From Ditibartonella apihabitans (GTDB lineage: Bacteria > Pseudomonadota > Alphaproteobacteria > Rhizobiales > Rhizobiaceae), in assembly GCF_002007485.1 (NCBI RefSeq), contig NZ_CP015820.1:1798001-1862000 (forward strand): 64,000 nucleotides of DNA, written 5' to 3'. Position 1 is the stretch's first letter; each line of letters begins with the position of its first letter. Below are positions 45,986 through 54,686 of this stretch, piece after piece. Under the pieces are notes generated by a model. The model searched no databases. It saw nothing but the letters and a program-made list of their open reading frames with translations, and was not told the DNA's origin. Both the position numbers and the translations under genes were made by a program.

Positions 45986-46615
45986 TCAGCCTGCTATAAT
46001 GGTAATAATTTCTGGCTGTACCTGAACTTTGATCTGCATATTCGACATTTGCGACAATAACAGAGCGTAATAGAACTGGACACTATGGGCATCAATTGGT
46101 TCTTCCGGTACCTGCCCATTATATAATTCGAGGAATTTTGGCGGCACACGCAACATTTTTCCACTTACCTTCAACTGGAAAAGGCGTTTTCCGCTGTTCT
46201 CGCCAATCTCGACAACAATATCACCACCGCGCGGAATGGAAAGATTTGCAATCAGAACGAGATTGAGCAAAAGCTTGACTTCGTTCTTCGGCAAAAGCAG
46301 GCGTGGCGCTTTCCAGTCAAGATTGCCTTTTTCATTTTCCATGTAATTTTTTGCCACTGTCTCGGCATCGCCACTGTCAATTTCGCTTCCTGCCGAACCG
46401 GCGGCTCCGAAAGCAATACGGGCAAATTGCAATTTGGACGATGCATTGACCGCCGACATGCGGATAAGTTCAATCGCGTCTTCCTGTGCATCGGCTTCGT
46501 CATAAAGTTCAATCCCATTATTGATTGCCCCGACCGGCGAAATAAGATCATGACAAATGCGGCTGCATAACAATGCGGCAAGATCGGCAGGGCTTAATGT
46601 AACGGCTAGTGGCAT
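45986..46615 (-). CDS. chpT: Histidine phosphotransferase ChpT
   Basis: Relays phosphate from the hybrid kinase CckA to CtrA and CpdR. The 209-residue protein has the phosphoacceptor helix ALLCSRICHDLISPVGAINNG with His22 (quoted run shortened: SRICHDLISP), and a degenerate C-terminal ATPase-like domain (LPKNEVKLLLNLVLIA). ATG 46615 corresponds to the conserved family start; an upstream ATG at 46654 would add thirteen residues. Convergent with ctrA, as in Brucella. CckA is not in this window. Confidence 0.93.
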   Translation of the reverse strand: MPLAVTLSPADLAALLCSRICHDLISPVGAINNGIELYDEADAQEDAIELIRMSAVNASSKLQFARIAFGAAGSAGSEIDSGDAETVAKNYMENEKGNLDWKAPRLLLPKNEVKLLLNLVLIANLSIPRGGDIVVEIGENSGKRLFQLKVSGKMLRVPPKFLELYNGQVPEEPIDAHSVQFYYALLLSQMSNMQIKVQVQPEIITIIAG

Positions 46616-46879
46616 AATAATTGGAACTCCAGAATACTCTTTTGACCGTTCCATAAATCAAAACCCTTAAGATTCCATGCACAATTTTTCGTTTTTGATT
46701 GTCCGGAAAACACACAAAATTTCTTAAAACATGCCTTTTTGGCCAAATCTTCCGGTTCTTTTCAGTGTTTTTATGGTTTTTAAGAATTTAAACAACTTTG
46801 CCCGCTAGAATCAGAAGAAACCGGATCTTTGCTTACGTCAAGATTCAAACCATTGAGTGACCAGAAGAGGTGAAACAAT

Positions 46880-47473
46880 ATGTTCCGTTCCATCCAAATT
46901 CAGTGGCGTAAAGTCGTTCTTCTCTTTGCGTTGGCTTTATTTACAAATATCGGATTGATACCGGCGCAGGCTCAAACCCAGCAGCAAAACGGGCGCTATT
47001 CGGCACAGGAAATTATTGATTCCGGCCACCGTTTTTTTGGTGATGCGGCAGGTAGCATGGCAACCGGAATTGAAAAAGTATTTGCAAAATACGGTTTGCC
47101 GAATGGCTATATTCTGGGTGAAGAAGGCTCCGGCGCCATTATCGGCGGCCTTACCTATGGAGAGGGAACGCTTTACACAAAAAACGCCGGTGACCATAAG
47201 GTTTTCTGGCAAGGCCCGACAGTCGGCTGGGATATTGGTGGTCAAGGGTCGCGGTTGATGATTCTGGTTTACGAGCTTGATAACGTCAATAATCTTTGGG
47301 GACGCTATGCAGGTATCTCGGGATCAGCTTATTTTGTTGCAGGCGTAGGCTTTCATGTGCTTAAGAAAGGAAACATCCTTTTGGTACCGGTCAGAACCGG
47401 TGTTGGCGCACGTTTGGGGGTCAATATCGGTTATCTGAAATTGACACCGGCTGCCACCTGGAATCCGTTTTAA
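46880..47473 (+). CDS. eipA: Envelope integrity protein EipA (DUF1134)
   Basis: A 197-residue exported protein. A signal peptide (residues 1-31, ending AQAQ) is followed by the DUF1134 domain: SAQEIIDSGHRFFGDAAGSM, YGLPNGYILGEEGSGA, GPTVGWDIGGQGSRLMILVY. In Brucella abortus the DUF1134 protein EipA lies beside chpT and ctrA, is periplasmic, and is needed for envelope stress resistance; neighbourhood and sequence agree here. GAGGTG precedes the ATG. It is followed 27 bases on by a coiled-coil membrane protein, likely co-transcribed. Confidence 0.9.
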   Translation: MFRSIQIQWRKVVLLFALALFTNIGLIPAQAQTQQQNGRYSAQEIIDSGHRFFGDAAGSMATGIEKVFAKYGLPNGYILGEEGSGAIIGGLTYGEGTLYTKNAGDHKVFWQGPTVGWDIGGQGSRLMILVYELDNVNNLWGRYAGISGSAYFVAGVGFHVLKKGNILLVPVRTGVGARLGVNIGYLKLTPAATWNPF

Positions 47474-47500
47474 ACTTTTGTCCGGCTCCCGAGGCATTTT

Positions 47501-48325
47501 ATGCTTATCCAATCGGTACTGTTTTTCATTCTTGGCGTTGCAGCCACAACTTTTGTTCTTATTCTTTTATCGCCGGCAATCTGGCGACGTGCGCTTTATC
47601 TTGCCCGTCAGGCAATTGCCGCCGAGGTACCGCTTTCCCTCACCGAAGTCGAGGCAGACAGGGATTTTCTACGTGCAAAACAGGCGGTTGAGCTCGTAAC
47701 GCGCGATGAAAAATTCGAGCGTCTCAGCGAAAAATTTGCCACTCAGAAACGTGAACTCGACCACGCCAAAGAGGAGCTTTTCCGTCTTGGTGATGCCGAA
47801 CACCGTGCCGGACTGCTTGCCGAACAATTGGCAGACCAGACAGAAGAACTCGAAACCGAGCGGCAGCTTACCGCCACACTTTCCGCCAATAAAGGCAAGG
47901 AACTTGCCGAAATCCGTGATCTGTTGCAACAGGAAAAACAGGCGAGCCACGCTGAGGCGGACCGGACTAACCAGTTAAAAGCACTGGAAAAAGAAGTCGC
48001 AACTTTGAAAGAAGAAGTCGCGGTCGCAAAAAAGGAAGCCTTGGCAAATAAAACCACCAAAACCGATATGGAAAATCTCAGGCAGGAAATTTTGAACACT
48101 GCTGCAAAATTCACCGCAGAAGTAGCAATTTCCGAAGGTCAATCTTCCCCCATACCGGAGCTTGTTGAAAAAGTTCGCGATAGAAAAAGTCTGGCAGCAC
48201 GCATAAAAAAAGAACTGAACAACCACAAAAAACAATCCGGTGAAAGCACTGCAAAAGTTGCAAAACCCGCTTCCCGTAAGAAAACGTCAACACGTAAAAA
48301 AACAACCAAATCGGCACAAAATTGA
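47501..48325 (+). CDS. Membrane-anchored coiled-coil protein of unknown function
   Basis: A 274-residue protein I cannot assign to a named family. One N-terminal helix (residues 4-27, IQSVLFFILGVAATTFVLIL) anchors it in the inner membrane. Residues about 55-200 are a long, charged coiled coil rich in Glu, Lys, Ala and Leu. The last 45 residues are a basic tail (KKTSTRKKTTKSAQN). It is probably co-transcribed with eipA (GAGG before ATG, 27-base gap). A structural or envelope-linked role is only inference; the basic tail could contact nucleic acid or acidic lipid. Confidence 0.72.
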   Translation: MLIQSVLFFILGVAATTFVLILLSPAIWRRALYLARQAIAAEVPLSLTEVEADRDFLRAKQAVELVTRDEKFERLSEKFATQKRELDHAKEELFRLGDAEHRAGLLAEQLADQTEELETERQLTATLSANKGKELAEIRDLLQQEKQASHAEADRTNQLKALEKEVATLKEEVAVAKKEALANKTTKTDMENLRQEILNTAAKFTAEVAISEGQSSPIPELVEKVRDRKSLAARIKKELNNHKKQSGESTAKVAKPASRKKTSTRKKTTKSAQN

Positions 48326-48896
48326 AGTCTCACCTGCTCGACCGGCAAAGTGCCGGACGCTGTGAAAATATTGTTGAATGACAATTTTACTGGAAAGTTT
48401 TTCGTAAAAGAGCATAAGCTCACCGAAAGAGCTTTGATGAAACCTTTCTTTTCAGACCAGTGCTGAAACCCAACAGCCGGTCTTTGAAAACGGATGCATG
48501 ATAAACCGCTAATACGAATCGGATAGGGAAAAGAAAGTTATCCGTCATATTTTCCGGTTTTTATTTTTTCTTCGGAGAGTTCGAAAATATCGTTTCTTTA
48601 CTGAAAGCCTCCTGAAGAGAGGCTCATTCAACAGCCCGCCACACGCCAAAATGGGTTGCTTGATCTTTTGGCTTCAGCGCTTTCGCCCCTCTACACACAA
48701 AAAGAAATTTTCCGAAAAAAGAGAAAGCTGTGAATCAAAGGCGATAACTGTGCTTTGAAGACTTCTCCCCTTATAGCCTAATGCCGACAAAATGTTATAA
48801 AAGGCTAACTGGTTCAGCACCCGCGACAGGGTTTTGAGTGGCGGTAACAAAATAGCAAAGCCACCTTGAAAAACAGTTTTAACAGGGATCGGTAGG
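48326..48896. other. Non-coding gap upstream of the NCS2 permease
   Basis: About 570 bases with no gene. I looked for a purine riboswitch because of the downstream permease and saw none. GTGGC/GCCAC (near 48838 and 48859) may form a small stem. Confidence 0.5.
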
Positions 48897-50219
48897 ATGC
48901 TCGAAAAACTATTTCACTTGAAAGCGAACAATACGCGTACCGGAATTGAAATTGGTGCCGGTCTTACAACTTTTTTGACCATGTCCTACATTCTTGCTGT
49001 CAACCCCACTATTCTGGGCGCTGCCGGAATGGATAAGGGGGCGGTTTTTGTTGCGACCTGTATTGCTGCCGCGGTCGGCTCTTTCATCATGGGGTTGCTT
49101 GCCAATTGGCCGATCGGCATGGCACCCGGTATGGGGCTCAATGCATTTTTTGCCTATTCGGTTGTCATTACCATGGGCTATAGCTGGCAACAGGCTTTGG
49201 GAGCGGTTTTCCTTTCGGGCATTGTCTTTCTGATATTGACAGCAACCGGTGTCAGACAATGGCTGATTGCCGGTGTGCCAAAGTCTTTGCGCAGTGCTAT
49301 CGGTGCCGGTATCGGCATGTTTCTTTCCATTGTGGCATTCCAGAGTGCGGGCATTGTTATTAATAATGATGCCACTCTGGTGGGGCTTGGCGATGTAACC
49401 AAAGCGGGACCGGTGCTTGCCGGTATCGGGCTTTTTATTATTGTTGCCCTTGATGCCTTCAAGATACGCGGCGGCATTCTGATTGGTATTATTGCTGTAA
49501 CCATTCTCTCTTTCATCTTTACCGATGACGGATATAAGAGTTTTCAAACTCTGGTTAGTTCAGGCGGAATTGCGCTTCCTCCTTCTGTTGCACCGACCTT
49601 TCTTAAGCTTGATATTCTGGGTGTACTGCATACCGGCATTTTCCACGTGCTTCTGGTTTTTGTGCTGGTCGAAATATTCGATGCAACCGGCACACTTGTC
49701 GGCGTTGGCAAACGCGCCGGTCTTATTCCCGACGACAAACCCAATAATCTCGGCCGCGCACTTTTTGCCGACAGCACGGCCATTCTCGCCGGCTCCCTTA
49801 TCGGTACCAGTTCGACCACCGCATTTGTTGAAAGTGCCTCGGGCGTTGCTGCTGGCGGGCGCACAGGGCTTACCGCCATCACCGTAGGTGTGTTTTTCCT
49901 GCTCGCTCTGTTTTTTGCTCCTGTTGCGCTTGCTATTCCCGCCTATGCCACCGCACCGGCATTGATTTTTGTTGCCTGTCTGATGATGCGTGAATTTGCT
50001 GAAATCAACTGGGACGACATTGTCGAAGCGGTGCCGGCAGCACTTACCGCGCTTTTGATGCCGTTTACCTATTCCGTCGCCAATGGACTTGCCATCGGCT
50101 TCATAAGCTATGCTATTTTGAAAACAATTACCGGCAAATGGCGCGAGGTGCACCCTGCAACGTGGATTATCGCTTTCCTCTTCATCATACGTTTTCTGAT
50201 GGAAGGCGGAGTGTTCTAA
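48897..50219 (+). CDS. NCS2-family purine permease (AzgA-like)
   Basis: A 440-residue inner-membrane importer with about 13-14 helices, of the AzgA/GhxP branch of NCS2. Hallmarks are FLTMSYILAVNPTILGAAGM, GMAPGMGLNAFFAY, and the C-terminal FVEIFDATGTL-type motif seen as LVEIFDATGTLVGVGKRAG. These proteins take up adenine, guanine or hypoxanthine with protons. It could feed the salvage enzyme Apt of this window. The ATG has an AGGATG-proximal GGTAGG site. Single gene; specificity not determinable. Confidence 0.92.
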   Translation: MLEKLFHLKANNTRTGIEIGAGLTTFLTMSYILAVNPTILGAAGMDKGAVFVATCIAAAVGSFIMGLLANWPIGMAPGMGLNAFFAYSVVITMGYSWQQALGAVFLSGIVFLILTATGVRQWLIAGVPKSLRSAIGAGIGMFLSIVAFQSAGIVINNDATLVGLGDVTKAGPVLAGIGLFIIVALDAFKIRGGILIGIIAVTILSFIFTDDGYKSFQTLVSSGGIALPPSVAPTFLKLDILGVLHTGIFHVLLVFVLVEIFDATGTLVGVGKRAGLIPDDKPNNLGRALFADSTAILAGSLIGTSSTTAFVESASGVAAGGRTGLTAITVGVFFLLALFFAPVALAIPAYATAPALIFVACLMMREFAEINWDDIVEAVPAALTALLMPFTYSVANGLAIGFISYAILKTITGKWREVHPATWIIAFLFIIRFLMEGGVF

Positions 50220-50752
50220 GGCTTCTATGCCGTTTTCCCGTCATCAAGGTGGGGGGTCCAGAGTGGATATACGCACTACCCCTTATTCAGGCGGGGATTG
50301 CGGAGGGCTGAGGCCCTCTCGCGCTTCTCTGCAATAGAGCACTCGCCAATTGCCAATTGTAGCTTATTCAGCCTTTCCATTTGTTAAGGTCAGGACTTCT
50401 CTTTTATTCAAGAGCTTGGTCTATTCCAAGTTTTTGCTTTTCATCCATTCATTGAACAGCCTGCCCGAATTCTGAAATCAATAAAGCTGAAAGAATTTCT
50501 TGGGACAAGAAAGCGGGCCCAAAATTTGCTGCCAATGTTTTATTAAATAAGCGATTTCATCGTCTACCCTTTCAGATGGGATAAAGACAAGTGCGACGAG
50601 AAGTTCATCAAGACGAATGGAAAAGCTAAGCCCAATGAAAAAGACGTTTTCGAGACGAATAAATTCATTACGCGATAAATTTATTATCCGATCAATTTGC
50701 TACGTTATAAATTTGCTATGTTTTAAATTTGCAGCCGATAAATTTTTTAGGG
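50220..50752. other. Non-coding gap with AT-rich degenerate repeats
   Basis: About 530 bases. GAGGGC/GCCCTC (50303-50318) forms a hairpin without a U-tract. 50655-50740 has repeated GATAAATTT / ATAAATTTGCTA-type units of about 18-22 bases. No gene. Confidence 0.5.
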
Positions 50753-50785
50753 AATAAAAAAGACCGGCATGAAACCGGTCTTCTT
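50753..50785 (-). terminator. Terminator of the aminotransferase gene
   Basis: AAGACCGG and CCGGTCTT pair around a CATGAAA-type loop (about 50760-50781); on the minus strand a T-run follows. Confidence 0.85.
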
Positions 50786-50839
50786 CTTTTATTCTCAATC
50801 GCTATTTGTGATCGCCAGTCGGCAATAGCAAAGCTATTC

Positions 50840-51958
50840 TCACTTACCGCAAAATTCCCGGATCAAGCCGATAATTTTGTCCTGATCGCTTTCCGGCAAA
50901 TAAGGATGCATCGGCAAGCTCAAAACGTGATCGGCTGCATATTCGGAAACTGGAAGGCCACCTTTGGCTTGCGGGAAATGACGGTAAGCAGTCTGCAAAT
51001 GCAACGGCTTGATGTAATAGATCATGGATGGAATACCGGCATTTTTGAGATGTGCCTGAAGCCCGTTACGGTCTTCTACAACGATTGTGTATTGGGCAAA
51101 GGCAGAGCGTGACCCTTTTTCGATTTTCGGGGTTTTGACAACATCTTTCAAACCATCGCTATAACGTTTGCCAATAACAGCGCGTTTTTCCATCTCGTCT
51201 TCAAGAATATCGAGTTTCTGCAACAAAATCGCAGCCTGAATGGTATCAAGACGCGAGTTCAAACCGATGCGGACATTGTCATATTGGGATGAACCTTTGC
51301 CGTGGAAATAGATTGAACGCAGACGTTCGGCAAGGTCATCATCATCGGTAAACATTGCGCCGCCGTCACCATAGCAGCCGAGCGGTTTTGCCGGATAGAA
51401 GCTGGTTGCGCCAACATTGCCGAAAGCCCCACACATGGCATTTTCATGTTTTCCGCCAATGGCTTGCGCGGCATCTTCAATGATAAACAGGTTTTCTTTG
51501 GCGGCAACTGCCGAAATTCTATTAAAGTCGGCAGGAAGACCAAAGAGATCAACAGGAATGATCGCCCGTGGTGTCAGGCGGCCTTCTTTTTTGATCATTG
51601 CAATGGCTTCTTCAAGTTTTGCCGGATCCATATTGAAAGTATCGGGCAGAATATCGACAAAAACCGGCTCTGCACCGGTTAATGCAACAACTTCGGCGGT
51701 TGCGGCAAATGTAAAGCTTGGGCAGAAAACAGCATCTCCCGGTCCGATATTTTCAGCCATAAGCGGCATCAACAATGCGTCAGTGCCGTTCGAGCAGCCG
51801 ATCACATGTTTAACGCCGATATAATCGGCCATACGTTTTTCGAATTCTTCGACTTCCGGCCCGAGAATATATTTGCCACTTTCAATCACATGGGCAATAG
51901 CCGTATTGATTTTATCTTTAATACGCGCCCTTTGCGCTCCAAGATCTATAAATTGCAT
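50840..51958 (-). CDS. DegT/DnrJ/EryC1/StrS aminotransferase (sugar-nucleotide aminotransferase)
   Basis: A 372-residue PLP enzyme expected to transaminate a keto-sugar nucleotide for surface polysaccharide synthesis. The PLP lysine lies in SFYPAKPLGCYGDGGA, with an upstream FIIEDAAQAIGG phosphate-side motif. The opening MQFIDLGAQ and IESGKYILGPEVEEFE are typical. ATG 51958 with GGAG upstream is favoured over a GTG two codons earlier. The Gfo/Idh dehydrogenase 125 bases upstream on the same strand is the usual partner, as in WbpB/WbpE-type pathways. The sugar product cannot be named. Confidence 0.9.
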   Translation of the reverse strand: MQFIDLGAQRARIKDKINTAIAHVIESGKYILGPEVEEFEKRMADYIGVKHVIGCSNGTDALLMPLMAENIGPGDAVFCPSFTFAATAEVVALTGAEPVFVDILPDTFNMDPAKLEEAIAMIKKEGRLTPRAIIPVDLFGLPADFNRISAVAAKENLFIIEDAAQAIGGKHENAMCGAFGNVGATSFYPAKPLGCYGDGGAMFTDDDDLAERLRSIYFHGKGSSQYDNVRIGLNSRLDTIQAAILLQKLDILEDEMEKRAVIGKRYSDGLKDVVKTPKIEKGSRSAFAQYTIVVEDRNGLQAHLKNAGIPSMIYYIKPLHLQTAYRHFPQAKGGLPVSEYAADHVLSLPMHPYLPESDQDKIIGLIREFCGK

Positions 51959-52082
51959 ATTCACTCCGTTGCTATAATTGTTTAGCTGGCCGAATCATTC
52001 ATTGGCACGGCTTGCCTAACATAACGCCTTAGACGAACAATATGTAATCAAAGTTCTATGACGCATGTAACAGCTTTTTACA

Positions 52083-53090
52083 TTATTTCTTCGCCGTATC
52101 TTTATTTTTTGCCTGCGTTTTACCAGAAATTTCCTTTGCTTTGTGATGCACACTGCCGGCTGTCAGAATACGCAAAACGGCAATGGCTTCGTCGCCATTG
52201 GTGCGCGGTTCCTCACGGGTTTCGATACAGTGCAGGAAGTGCTGCAATTCGCGGGTGAGCGGCATTGCCTCTTCAACCGGAATATATTCCGGCTCGTCGG
52301 CGGTAAATGCCCATTGATTATTATCCTGCCAAACCTCGAAACGGTAAATGGCAAGCTTTCTTCCCCAAGGTTCGACATCATCAAACACGGCCATGGCTTT
52401 GGTGCCAACCACCGTCAAACGCCGTTCACGATAGGGATTGAGGCGGGACGCAAAAAGGTGGCTGCGCATGCCATTGGGAAATTTCATATGGACATGGGCA
52501 AAATCGGACAAATTGTCGATAATCGCCGCGCCCTCGCCGTGAATTTCCGAAGGTTCACATTTTGTTATAGCCAAAATCATTGAAAGGTCGTGGGGCGCGA
52601 GATCCCACAATGCATCACTTTCGGTGTGGAACTTGCCAAGCCCCAGACGGTGCGCATGAATATAGCGCACTTCGCCCAATGCGCCTTGATTGACAAGTTC
52701 AAGCAATTTTTCAAATGCCGGATGGTAGCGCAAAACATGCCCGACCATGAAGATGCGCTTGTGTTCCTTTGCAATGCGCACTTCGCGCTCTGCATCCTCG
52801 ACATTAAGCGCAATCGGTTTTTCAACCAGCACATCCTTTCCGCCTTCAATCGCCCTGATGGCGTTTTCCGCATGAAATTGCGGCGGCAGTGCCAGAACCA
52901 TAGCATCTATATCTTTACGGGTAAAAATCTCGTCAACGGGGATTGCCTCGACATCGTGTTCTGCTGCAAACCCTTCCGCACGATGAACGTTCACGTCGGA
53001 AACGGCTGCGAGCGCTCCCAGACTTTTCAAAGTACGTATGTGATTGCTCCCCCAATAACCACATCCCAAAACTGCTACGCGTGGAGCCAT
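52083..53090 (-). CDS. Gfo/Idh/MocA-family oxidoreductase (sugar-nucleotide dehydrogenase)
   Basis: A 335-residue NAD-dependent dehydrogenase. The Rossmann motif VAVLGCGYWGSNHIRTL is at the N-terminus, the EKP motif in VLVEKPIALN, and the catalytic-domain segment HRLGLGKFHTE with DLAPHDLSMI. This resembles WbpB/WlbA enzymes that oxidise C3 of UDP-GlcNAc uronic acid. It lies directly upstream of the DegT aminotransferase, matching the oxidise-then-aminate route to 2,3-diamino sugars. Ends in a Lys-rich tail (KTQAKNKDTAKK). Confidence 0.9.
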   Translation of the reverse strand: MAPRVAVLGCGYWGSNHIRTLKSLGALAAVSDVNVHRAEGFAAEHDVEAIPVDEIFTRKDIDAMVLALPPQFHAENAIRAIEGGKDVLVEKPIALNVEDAEREVRIAKEHKRIFMVGHVLRYHPAFEKLLELVNQGALGEVRYIHAHRLGLGKFHTESDALWDLAPHDLSMILAITKCEPSEIHGEGAAIIDNLSDFAHVHMKFPNGMRSHLFASRLNPYRERRLTVVGTKAMAVFDDVEPWGRKLAIYRFEVWQDNNQWAFTADEPEYIPVEEAMPLTRELQHFLHCIETREEPRTNGDEAIAVLRILTAGSVHHKAKEISGKTQAKNKDTAKK

Positions 53091-53191
53091 TGTCTATGCC
53101 TTATCCTTATTGCTGAACTGAAAAGCAATATCTTATCTGTTCAATATCGGTCATGAACGCCATTGACAAGAGAAAAGCTCAAAAACGATGC

Positions 53192-53220
53192 TTGACATAG
53201 TGGGATTGAACCCCTTATAT
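53192..53220 (+). promoter_or_regulatory. tRNA-Met promoter
   Basis: TTGACA (53192-53197), 17-base spacer, TTATAT (53215-53220), 41 bases before the tRNA 5' end. A near-consensus sigma-70 promoter. Confidence 0.8.
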
Positions 53221-53261
53221 CGCCGCCACGGCTAAATGTTTTTTAAAAAGACATTTTTTGT

Positions 53262-53338
53262 GGCGGAGTAGCTCAGTAGGTCAGAGCAGAGGAATCATAA
53301 TCCTTGTGTCGGGGGTTCAAATCCCTCCTCCGCTACCA
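53262..53338 (+). tRNA. tRNA-Met (CAT), elongator type
   Basis: A 77-base cloverleaf. Acceptor GGCGGAG pairs with CTCCGCT (position 1-72 is a G-U wobble), D-arm GCTC/GAGC, anticodon loop ATCATAA with anticodon CAT, T-arm with TTCAAAT, discriminator A and encoded CCA. The G1-U72 opening and overall sequence fit rhizobial elongator tRNA-Met rather than initiator tRNA. A CAT tRNA could also be tRNA-Ile2 if lysidinylated, but this sequence favours Met. Confidence 0.93.
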
Positions 53339-54686
53339 AAGCCGCCGTTTCTCCCCTTTTTGATCGCTTCCCGCTTGATCGCTTTCTTCATAACGATAAA
53401 GTCTTTTATAATGGCTTTCGTCTCGGAAAATCGGGCTTTTTGATTTTTTAAAAAATTTGGTCCCGCGGTGCTGCCTCCAAGTCTTGCTGTTTCAACTTAA
53501 AACGCCGCGCCGCCGCACTTTTTGCCGCACTTTCCACCGCATGAAACCGTCAAAACCGGTAGCCACGTCGCATCTAGATTTCATCCGCTTCATGGGAAGA
53601 GTTATATATCTAGCGAAAAAGTAGCGTGTTAAACGAAAAATCTGAACATTAAGCGAAAAAGCAGCGCGATTATTTGTCTCCCGCACGAAAAAGTCTATAA
53701 AATCCGGATAAAACGTATCTTAAAAAATGCGCTCTAAAAACCGTCCCTTAAAAAATCCGTTCAATTATTTAAAAAAGCGTTTTTCTTTTTTGAATAGAAA
53801 AATTTCCGATTTTTCTTTCCTCATCAATTTTAAGTAATCTTTGTATCATTATGGGGCAAATCAACCGGTTTCATATTTTCTGCTTCAATCTTTATTCTAT
53901 TTTCGTTTTGAAGCCGCGAATGTCTTGTAATTATGAGCTTTCCGGCTTGTTTCTCCTCTTCCCCCATCATTTTTGTTACTTTTCCAAGTCGGGCTTATCC
54001 GGTTTTATTGAAACCTTTGATCTCGTGTTTTGGAGACTAAAAACACCGGCAAATGAACGAACCAATCCGGATGGATTTGTTGTTTTGTTTCTGCTGCTCG
54101 CTTTTTTTGGCAAGCCACCCATGTGGTGGATTGTGATTCGTTTTGGCTTCCTCGTCTCTGGTCAAAAACATGAGCTTTGAGTAAAAAACGTTAACTATTT
54201 CAACGTCTCCCCATCTTATTATTTTACCGATTTTTCGCTATCCACTGTTTTCCAGCTATTTTTTGCCCGTCTTGCTTAACCTATGAGTCTTCGTGCGAGA
54301 GTTTTCCTTCAAAAAATAAATTGTCAGGGAAGAATTGCGCAGCGGCGGGATTAAATTTTCAACAGCCCGAAATATTAAAGCGGTTTCGCGCCATTTGGCC
54401 GTTTTCTTTTAGGCTTTTTTCAAAATTATTTCCGTTCAATAACTTTACGGAGTTTATGCTGTTTCCAGCCGGCTACACGCGCCGCAAAGGCAATTGGTCT
54501 TGGTTGAAAGCCTAAAAGAAAAGACAATTTTTATGGTACGGTCATTGTTTATTGCCGGTTAAAAATGGCATTATTGTTAAATGTGGGGTAAGAAACCCCC
54601 ATTGATTGACAAAATGGCAATCATTTTGCCAAATCGAAGAAATGACCGCAATTTTTACCTGTTGCGCCTGATAATAGAGAATTTTG
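53339..54686. other. Long non-coding gap between tRNA-Met and fhs
   Basis: About 1.35 kb with no believable gene. 53510-53790 has short echoes: GCCGCACTTT-type units near 53508-53540, and GCGAAAAAG at 53612, 53653 and similar at 53633 and 53684. Just before fhs, GGCAA/TTGCC (near 54617-54632) and a GGGG/CCCC stem (near 54585-54600) could form small hairpins. Confidence 0.5.

Noticed and set aside
48740..48896. Possible purine riboswitch before the NCS2 permease
   Set aside because: The conserved three-way-junction core and loop sequences were not found.
50303..50318. GAGGGC/GCCCTC hairpin as terminator of the NCS2 permease gene
   Set aside because: It is about 85 bases past the stop and has no U-tract on either strand.
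53851..54180. A 109-codon ORF in the gap before fhs
   Set aside because: No ribosome-binding site, no recognisable domain, composition like the surrounding non-coding DNA.
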